DNA of 13,246 nucleotides, from NCBI GenBank assembly GCA_038257655.1, contig JBBSJC010000194.1, positions 1-13,246 of the forward strand, read 5' to 3'. Every line of letters begins with the position of its first letter. Within the stretch, counting starts at the first letter, position 1. Made by a program: the position numbers and the translations under genes. Source of the DNA: DASUME01 sp038257655. GTDB lineage: Bacteria > Myxococcota_A > Polyangia > Polyangiales > DASUME01. This document shows positions 7,942 through 13,246 of the stretch, one piece after another. The notes under the pieces are model-generated. The model was given only the letters and a program-made list of their open reading frames with translations, had not been told where the DNA came from and ran no database searches.

Positions 7942-8964
7942 CTAGATAGACGCGGGTCGACAGCGCGGCTCGGTCAGCTCAAGCGTGGCAACTTGGGTGT
8001 CATGACCACCCTCTGCCAGCGCTTGGCGCTCGCCACGCTCCCTTACCGCGATCCAGCCGCGCACGAGCACATGATCGCTGGAGACGCCGAGCGGGCCAAG
8101 CCAGTTGGGGTTGCTGGCTAGCATACCGTTGCCTAGGCGCGTGTCGCGCAAGCGGTGCTTTACGATAAGCGTCGTCAGGTCGGCAGCTTGCGGGCGACTG
8201 CCGAGGGCGCCGAGCCAAATCGCGCGTGCGCTGTCCGCCACTGGTTCGAGCGCACGTAGGCTCTTGGCGCGCGCGGCCTGTCGTTCATAGCGCAGACTTG
8301 AGGCCACGGAGATCACTGCAACCTGAACGTCGCATTGGCCCACCCGGATCCGCACCACGGGCTCGCGGGATACGCCGTGCAGCGGCAAACGTGACCAGAG
8401 AGCTTGCTTGCCATCAGCGCCAAGCCCCCGCGCACGGTAAGGTAGGGTGGGCAGCGCAAAGTCGAGCTCGCGCAGGGCCGCGTCTGTGGCACCGACCACG
8501 GCCAGCAGATCGGGCGCGCTTTCACGCAGGCGCCTCGCCCGCTCACTTTTCACGTCCGCGCCATCGAGCGTGGCTTCGGCAACGCGCAGCAGCGGGCCCC
8601 TCTGCGGAGATAACTTCACGGGGCGTAGCAGCTGCCACGCAGGCATGAGCGCGATCACGCAGGCCAACGCGAGCCCCGAAAGCCACCACCAGCGATGTAA
8701 GACTGCCGCTGCGATCGCGCAGATCAGGCTCAGCGCAGCCAACAGCGGGCCGAGCTCACGGGCGACGGCGCCCAGCCAGATGAAGCGTTCAAACACGCCG
8801 AGCACAACCGCGCCGACGACACCGCCGCTTACGATGTCGAGCACGCGCAGGCTAGCGCCCGTCCAGCGCGCGCTCGGGTGCGCACGTTTGCTTGGGCGTT
8901 TGCCTGCGCTCTTGCTGGCGCGTTTGACGCGGCCACTGGCTTTCGGGGCCTTACTGCGAGCCAC
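7942..8964 (-). CDS. Membrane protein with degenerate endonuclease/exonuclease/phosphatase-like domain
   Basis: A 340-residue protein. Residues 1-33 form a Lys/Arg/Ala/Ser-rich tail, followed by three hydrophobic segments (about 41-65, 70-89 and 91-111) that should cross the membrane. With the basic tail inside, the rest (about 120-340) should lie outside. That region has the layout of an EEP-fold domain (DNase I/YafD-like): a first strand LLRVAEATLDG (125-135), PDLLAVVGATDAAL (151-164), SRLPL (191-195), VQVAVISVASSL (213-224), AIWLGALGSRP (248-258), LRDTRLG (272-278) and SDHVLVRG (296-303). Residues expected to be Asn, Glu, His and the GD.N pair appear replaced, and only the last Asp-His (297-298) remains. 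It is probably not a normal nuclease or phosphatase. The GTG start has AAGAGG four bases upstream, touching the htpG stop, so the gene should be cotranscribed with htpG. The fold is my inference from pattern, not a search. Confidence 0.72.
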   Translation of the reverse strand: MARSKAPKASGRVKRASKSAGKRPSKRAHPSARWTGASLRVLDIVSGGVVGAVVLGVFERFIWLGAVARELGPLLAALSLICAIAAAVLHRWWWLSGLALACVIALMPAWQLLRPVKLSPQRGPLLRVAEATLDGADVKSERARRLRESAPDLLAVVGATDAALRELDFALPTLPYRARGLGADGKQALWSRLPLHGVSREPVVRIRVGQCDVQVAVISVASSLRYERQAARAKSLRALEPVADSARAIWLGALGSRPQAADLTTLIVKHRLRDTRLGNGMLASNPNWLGPLGVSSDHVLVRGWIAVRERGERQALAEGGHDTQVATLELTEPRCRPASI

Positions 8965-8968
8965 GCGC

Positions 8969-8974
8969 CCTCTT
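8969..8974 (-). promoter_or_regulatory. Ribosome binding site of the EEP-like membrane protein gene
   Basis: AAGAGG on the - strand lies four bases before the GTG at 8964 and shares one base with the htpG TAA stop. This close packing suggests an operon and possible translational coupling. Confidence 0.55.
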
Positions 8975-10917
8975 TACGCCTGCACCGAACGCTCCGCGGC
9001 CACTTGCATCAGACGCGTCAGGTGCTTGGCGATGCGCGCGGGGTCCTCGACGGGGCTGCCTTCGGACAGCAGCGACTGATCATAAAGAAGCTCGGCATAC
9101 GCACGCACTTCCTGACTTGCGCTGTCCTGGTTCAACAGCCCGCGCATGGCGACGATCAGCGGATGTTTGGCATTGATCTCCATGATGCGCTTGGTCGCCG
9201 GCATGTCTTCTGAGCGCGAAGCCCGCAGCAGACGTTCGATGTATGGCCCAAGCCCGCCGTCGGGCACGACCAAACAAGCAGGCGAATCCGTCAGGCGCGA
9301 CGACACGCGCACCTCGCTCACCTGACTACCCAGCACATCCTTGAAGCACGCGATGAGCGGTGCGAGGTCGCTTTCTTCTGCCTTGGTTTCAGCCGAAGGC
9401 TCCGACTTCTCTTCCTGCCCTTCGAGTCCAAGATTTTCATCCATCGCCGAGCGCAGCGGCTTACCGTCTACCTCTTCCATCGCTACGACCGCCCACTGAT
9501 CGACCGGGTCAGTCATGTACAAGATTTCATAGCCGCGAGCCTTGAGCGACTCCAGATGGGGGCTTGCCTCGACGGTGCGGCGATTGGGGCCGAGCACGTA
9601 GTAAATCGCGTTCTGTCCCTCGGGCATGCGTGCACGATAGTCTGCAAGCGAAGTCAGAGCGGTCGATTGCGAGCTCTCAAAGCGCATCAGCTTCGTCAAC
9701 CGATCGCGCAGCTCTGGCTCAAAGTGCAGACCTTCTTTCAGGACCGCCCCGTAGTTCTTCCACAAGCTCAGATAATCTTCGGGACGCTTGTCTGCGATCT
9801 CATCGAGCAGATCGAGCGCCTGCTTGACCACCTGCTTGCGGATGACTTTGACGACCCTGGAGTCCTGCAAGAGCTCGCGCGATACGTTCAGGGGCAAGTC
9901 TTCCGAATCGATCACGCCGCGCACGAAGCGCAACCAACGCGGCAGCAGCTCCTTGCAATCATCCATGATGAAGACGCGCTTTACATGCAGCCGCACGCCA
10001 TGGCGCTCTTCGGGCGAAAACAGATCGAAGGGCGGCCGCTTCGGGATGAACACCAAACCCGTGAACTCCTGCGTGCCCTCGATGCGAAAGTGCTTACGCG
10101 CGAGCGGCGGCTCAAAATCGTGGGTCAAATGCGTGTAGAACTCGTCGTACTGCTCGTCGCTGATCTCACTCGGCTTGCGCTGCCACAATGCGCTTGCCTG
10201 GTTGATGCGTTCGTAGCTGGTCTCGCCGTCCTTACTCTGTGCGCTATCCTCAGCGTTCTCGCCATCTTCGCTGTCGCGAGCTTTGCTGTCGTGGCTGGTG
10301 GCGAGCTCGATCGGGTAGGCGATGTAGTCGGAGTAGCGGGCGACGAGCTCACGAATGCGGCCCGGCTTCAAAAACTCCCGCTGGTCTTCGCGCAGGTGCA
10401 GGATGATCGAGGTACCACGTTCACTGCGTTCGGCGGGGCCCACGCGAAAGCTACTCTTGGCATCGGACTCCCAGCGGAAGGCCTGCTCTTGCAGACGCTT
10501 GCGCGAGATCACCTCGACGCGGTCGGCGACCAGATAGGCGCTGTAAAAGCCCACGCCAAACTGCCCGATCAAATTCAGGTCGCGCTTTTCCTTGAGCTCG
10601 GAGAGCAGCTCGCGCGAACCCGAATGGGCGATTGTGCCCAGGTTCTTGACGAGCTCAGCTTCGTCCATGCCGATGCCGTTGTCTGACAGCGTGAGCGTGC
10701 CCGCCTTTTCGTCGGGCGTGATGCGGATGCGCAGGGGCTCGCCGCCGTCAGGCGCTTCGATCGAAAAAAAGCGCTCCTTGTCGAGGGCGTCGGACGCGTT
10801 CGAGAGTAGCTCTCTCAGAAAGATCTCCTTGTTGCTGTACAGGGAGTTGATCACCAAGCTCAGGACCTCGCTGACCTGGGCCTGAAATGCGTGCTCTTTC
10901 ATTTGCGCGTTCGTCAT
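8974..10917 (-). CDS. htpG: Molecular chaperone HtpG (bacterial Hsp90)
   Basis: A 647-residue protein (E. coli HtpG has 624). The N-terminal GHKL-type ATPase domain shows LYSNKEIFLRELLSNASDALDK (25-46, with Glu36 and Asn40), LSDNGIGMDEAEL (77-89) and LIGQFGVGFYSAYLVADRVEV (116-136). The middle domain includes LFSPEERHGVRLHVKRVFI and the ENLPLNVSRE-like sequence SEDLPLNVSRELLQ. The C-terminal dimerisation domain ends after RIMEINAKHPLI. HtpG is a cytoplasmic ATP-dependent dimeric chaperone of the heat-shock response. I choose the ATG at 10917 because GGAGG lies four bases upstream and the N-terminus then matches the family; the frame stays open to 10959. A charged stretch (209-234) sits between the N-terminal and middle domains. 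The gene is preceded by a heat-shock-like promoter and followed after 9 bases by the EEP-like gene. Confidence 0.97.
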   Translation of the reverse strand: MTNAQMKEHAFQAQVSEVLSLVINSLYSNKEIFLRELLSNASDALDKERFFSIEAPDGGEPLRIRITPDEKAGTLTLSDNGIGMDEAELVKNLGTIAHSGSRELLSELKEKRDLNLIGQFGVGFYSAYLVADRVEVISRKRLQEQAFRWESDAKSSFRVGPAERSERGTSIILHLREDQREFLKPGRIRELVARYSDYIAYPIELATSHDSKARDSEDGENAEDSAQSKDGETSYERINQASALWQRKPSEISDEQYDEFYTHLTHDFEPPLARKHFRIEGTQEFTGLVFIPKRPPFDLFSPEERHGVRLHVKRVFIMDDCKELLPRWLRFVRGVIDSEDLPLNVSRELLQDSRVVKVIRKQVVKQALDLLDEIADKRPEDYLSLWKNYGAVLKEGLHFEPELRDRLTKLMRFESSQSTALTSLADYRARMPEGQNAIYYVLGPNRRTVEASPHLESLKARGYEILYMTDPVDQWAVVAMEEVDGKPLRSAMDENLGLEGQEEKSEPSAETKAEESDLAPLIACFKDVLGSQVSEVRVSSRLTDSPACLVVPDGGLGPYIERLLRASRSEDMPATKRIMEINAKHPLIVAMRGLLNQDSASQEVRAYAELLYDQSLLSEGSPVEDPARIAKHLTRLMQVAAERSVQA

Positions 10918-10919
10918 GT

Positions 10920-10926
10920 CTCCTCC
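10920..10926 (-). promoter_or_regulatory. Ribosome binding site of htpG
   Basis: GGAGGAG on the - strand just before the ATG at 10917. It is the strongest Shine-Dalgarno sequence in the window. It rules out the longer 661-residue version, whose start lies upstream of this site, and suits a highly expressed gene. Confidence 0.7.
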
Positions 10927-10951
10927 GCCGGGATGCCGGGTGGCCGTGTCG

Positions 10952-10986
10952 GCGCGCACTCAAACGCGCGCCCGGGCCGCGGGCGC
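10952..10986 (-). repeat. Two overlapping GC-rich inverted repeats in the probable htpG leader
   Basis: GCGCCCG and CGGGCGC (10968-10974 and 10980-10986) can form a perfect seven-pair stem with a five-base loop. GCGCGC copies at 10952-10957 and 10966-10971 can form a six-pair stem with an eight-base loop. They share bases 10968-10971, so both cannot form fully at once. They lie between the proposed promoter and the ribosome binding site. No pairing with the ribosome binding site is evident, so a role is not established. Confidence 0.45.
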
Positions 10987-10987
10987 A

Positions 10988-11015
10988 AAATGGCCATTCA
11001 CAGCCCAGTGTCAAG
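10988..11015 (-). promoter_or_regulatory. Sigma-32-like (heat-shock) promoter candidate for htpG
   Basis: On the - strand CTTGACA (11009-11015) matches six of seven bases of the sigma-32 -35 consensus CTTGAAA. After a 13-base spacer, GGCCATTT (10988-10995) matches six of eight positions of the -10 consensus CCCCATnT. Spacing is within the known range. Transcription would start near 10981, giving a leader of about 60 bases. The same -35 also matches housekeeping TTGACA, but the -10 fit is then poor. E. coli htpG is known to be sigma-32 dependent, which supports the reading by analogy. Confidence 0.5.
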
Positions 11016-11105
11016 GTGTGTCGATGCGCCCGCATGCGTAGCTGGCTTCGGCGGCGACTGGGCATGGTTGGCAGAGGTCGCGCAGCGCGCCCTCACCCTG
11101 CGCGA

Positions 11106-13246
11106 CTATTCGGGTGGACGTGCCAGGGGATGGGTGCCCGAGGTGCGTGGATTGTAGGCCACGCGTTCCGGCAACCAACGCCGCAGCGTCGCGTCGAGAT
11201 CCGTCATCGTCACGGGCTTTGGCACATAGTCATCCATGCCCGCAGCCAAGCAGCGCTCCCGGTCGCCCTGCATCGCGTTGGCGGTCATCGCGACAATTGG
11301 AATACGGCGTCCGTCGCCCTCGAGCTCGCGGATCTGATGGGCCGCACCAAAGCCATCGAGCACCGGCATCTGGCAATCCATCAGGATGATGTCGAACTCG
11401 CTCTGTTTCATCGCTTCGACAGCGAGCTGTCCGTTCTCGGCTACCTCGGCGTCGCAGCCGAGCATCTCCAGGGTACGCACCGCCACCTTTTGATTGACCA
11501 GGTTATCCTCGGCCACGAGCACGCGTGCGCGTAGCTTACTTTGCAGGGCTGGCGATTCGCCGCTGCGTGCGCGTTTGCTCGATGGGCGCGCAGTGAGGCC
11601 GAGCACGTTGCTTAAGCCTTCATGCAGCGCGATGCGGCGCAGCGGTCGAGCCAGACACAGCGTGGCACCCGCTTCGCGCGCCGCATCACCCACGCTGCGT
11701 TGTCCGATCGCATAGAAAACGACCACCGGCGTGCTCTGGGAGATGCTGAACAGCTCACGCACGCGCCGCTTGGATTCTGCTTCGCTCGCGCCCAGCGCAA
11801 GCTCCAAGAACACGAGATCGTGCGTGCCTTGCTCTGGCAGCGGGGTGCGACTGATGTCGTCGGCCAAATCGATCTTGGCGCCGAAGGGCGACAGCTGATA
11901 CTCGAGAAACTCGCGCGTTAGCGGGTGCAGGCCGAGCGCCAAGATACGCGCGCCGCTCAATGCGCGGGGCAAAAAGAAGCTGCCTGTGGTGCGGCCGTGC
12001 GCCGTGCCAAAGCGCGCCGTGAACGAAAACGTGCTGCCCTCGCCCGGGGCGCTTTCTACCAACATGCGGCCGCCCATCAGCTCCACGATCTGCCGCGAAA
12101 TCGCCAGACCCAGGCCGGTGCCGCCGTACTCGCGTTGGATGCTGCGATTGGCTTGAGCGAAATCCTGAAACAGATTCTTCTGCTGATCGCGCGAGATGCC
12201 CATGCCCGTATCGGTGACATCGAAGCGAATCAAGGCGGTGTCGCGATCGTGACCCACCACCGTCACGCGCAGTGAAACCTGACCTCGGCTGGTGAACTTG
12301 ATCGCGTTTCCGAGCAGGTTAGTGATCACCTGGCGCAGCCGACCCCGATCGCCCTGCACCCAGTCGGGCACGCGTGCATCGATGATGCTGGCGATCTCGA
12401 GCCCCTTGTCGTGGGCGCGCGCGGCTAATAACTCGACGATCTCTTCGAGCAGTGCGCGCAAAGGGAAGGGCGCCCGTCCGAGCTCGATCTTCCCCGCTTC
12501 GATCTTGGAGTAATCGAGCACGTCATCCAGGATCGAAAGCAGGGCTTCGCCCGAGTTGCGGATAATCGTGGTGTATTCCCGCTGCTCGGGCGTAAGCCGC
12601 GTCTGCAACATGACGTTTGTCATGCCGATCACGCCGTTCATCGGTGTGCGAATCTGGTGGCTCATGGTCGCAAGAAAGCGACCTTTGGTACCGGCGGCCT
12701 GCAACGCGTCGCGATGGGCTTGGTCAAGCTCGCGCTGCAGCTCTTTTAGCTGAGTCACGTCGCGCACGATGGCGATGACCTCGTGCTCACCGCCTTTCAC
12801 AAAGCGCGCTTCATGATCGAGGCGCGCGCCCTCATGCTCGATCTGATAGTCGAGGCTGACGACCTCGCGGGTCTCGATCGCTTCGTTGATGCACTCGATC
12901 GCCTCGGCGGCGACATCGGCCGGCATGACCTCGGACACGTTGCGCCCGAGCTTCTGCGATTCGTCCTGGCTGTCGACGCCGGGAGAGGTCTGAAAACCCA
13001 AGATCGTTCCAGCGCGGTCGATGCGATAGATCGTGTCCGGCAGCGCCTCGAGCAATGCGCGACTTTCTTCTTCTGCGACGCGCAGCTCAGCTTCGGCGGC
13101 GCGGCGTTTTTCAAGCCGCTCTTGTAGACGCCCGCTCAGGTCGTGAATCCGTCCTAAGACAAAGCCGCACGTGACCGACGCGATCGTTGCGAATAGAAAG
13201 CCTGTGAGAGACGAGCCCTCCGGTGCGCCGTACACGACCCAGGCGA
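11106..13246 (-). CDS. Hybrid sensor histidine kinase with pseudo-receiver and receiver domains (5' partial)
   Basis: The frame is open to the right edge, so the N-terminus is missing. Numbering from a GTG at 13235: a hydrophobic segment (about 8-28) is probably the last membrane helix, followed by a coiled-coil-like linker (31-60), a PAS domain (about 58-165, LPDTIYRIDRAGTILG), a HisKA domain with H-box MSHQIRTPMNGVIGM (His193), and an HATPase domain with N-box NLLGNAIKF (306-314), DTGMG (342-346) and GGTGLGLAIS (371-380). A degenerate receiver (about 428-547) and an intact receiver (570-690) with Glu576, Asp577, phospho-acceptor Asp620 in LMDCQMP, Thr651 and Lys673 follow. No HPt domain or separate regulator is nearby, so output would go through other proteins. 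The residue after His193 is Gln, where Glu is usual. The stop lies 188 bases before htpG on the same strand; the promoter candidate between them suggests separate transcription. Confidence 0.93.
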   Translation of the reverse strand, partial: AWVVYGAPEGSSLTGFLFATIASVTCGFVLGRIHDLSGRLQERLEKRRAAEAELRVAEEESRALLEALPDTIYRIDRAGTILGFQTSPGVDSQDESQKLGRNVSEVMPADVAAEAIECINEAIETREVVSLDYQIEHEGARLDHEARFVKGGEHEVIAIVRDVTQLKELQRELDQAHRDALQAAGTKGRFLATMSHQIRTPMNGVIGMTNVMLQTRLTPEQREYTTIIRNSGEALLSILDDVLDYSKIEAGKIELGRAPFPLRALLEEIVELLAARAHDKGLEIASIIDARVPDWVQGDRGRLRQVITNLLGNAIKFTSRGQVSLRVTVVGHDRDTALIRFDVTDTGMGISRDQQKNLFQDFAQANRSIQREYGGTGLGLAISRQIVELMGGRMLVESAPGEGSTFSFTARFGTAHGRTTGSFFLPRALSGARILALGLHPLTREFLEYQLSPFGAKIDLADDISRTPLPEQGTHDLVFLELALGASEAESKRRVRELFSISQSTPVVVFYAIGQRSVGDAAREAGATLCLARPLRRIALHEGLSNVLGLTARPSSKRARSGESPALQSKLRARVLVAEDNLVNQKVAVRTLEMLGCDAEVAENGQLAVEAMKQSEFDIILMDCQMPVLDGFGAAHQIRELEGDGRRIPIVAMTANAMQGDRERCLAAGMDDYVPKPVTMTDLDATLRRWLPERVAYNPRTSGTHPLARPPE

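Noticed and set aside
9556..10686. A 376-codon open frame on the + strand opposite htpG
   Set aside because: It lies wholly inside the well-supported htpG gene on the opposite strand, has no recognisable domain, and is expected from high G+C codon use. It is a shadow frame.
10952..10971. A possible CIRCE/HrcA operator before htpG
   Set aside because: Only one half-site (GCACTC, 10955-10960) is present; the second half at the required nine-base spacing is absent.
10918..10986. An RNA thermometer masking the htpG ribosome binding site
   Set aside because: The leader hairpins do not pair with GGAGGAG, and no nearby anti-Shine-Dalgarno stretch was found by eye.

Overview
The window most likely comes from a myxobacterium or close relative (Myxococcota). 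The evidence is moderately high G+C, GTG starts, a cysteine-rich repeat of the myxobacterial disulfide type (CGDG...EECDD.NT..GDGC) in the first gene, and a large Ser/Thr kinase-ATPase-repeat protein of a kind abundant in that phylum. The species cannot be told from the sequence. No tRNA, rRNA, CRISPR array, transposase or prophage gene is visible, and the region looks like ordinary chromosome.

Left part, + strand (1-2491): the 3' part of a secreted or lipoprotein-like protein with a polyproline stretch, two beta-rich PPC-like domains and the disulfide repeat; a small lipoprotein with two CXXCH haem sites; and, 17 bases after it, a predicted N-formylglutamate amidohydrolase. Middle (2533-6779): a MoaB-type molybdenum cofactor protein on the - strand, and divergent from it a 1230-residue protein kinase/AAA ATPase/helical-repeat signalling protein.

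Right part, all - strand, read from right to left: a membrane-linked hybrid histidine kinase cut by the window edge; htpG (bacterial Hsp90) preceded by a sequence resembling a sigma-32 heat-shock promoter and by GC-rich inverted repeats in its probable leader; 9 bases after htpG, a membrane protein whose outer domain resembles an endonuclease/exonuclease/phosphatase fold without most catalytic residues; and a Tas-type aldo/keto reductase broken by one frameshift.

The genes do not form one obvious pathway. The best leads are the htpG/degenerate-EEP pair with its heat-shock-like promoter, and the hybrid kinase, which has a Gln instead of Glu next to its phospho-histidine and a pseudo-receiver with Glu in place of the phospho-Asp. 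The frameshift in tas may be real or a sequencing error. No complete new multi-gene system was recognised.
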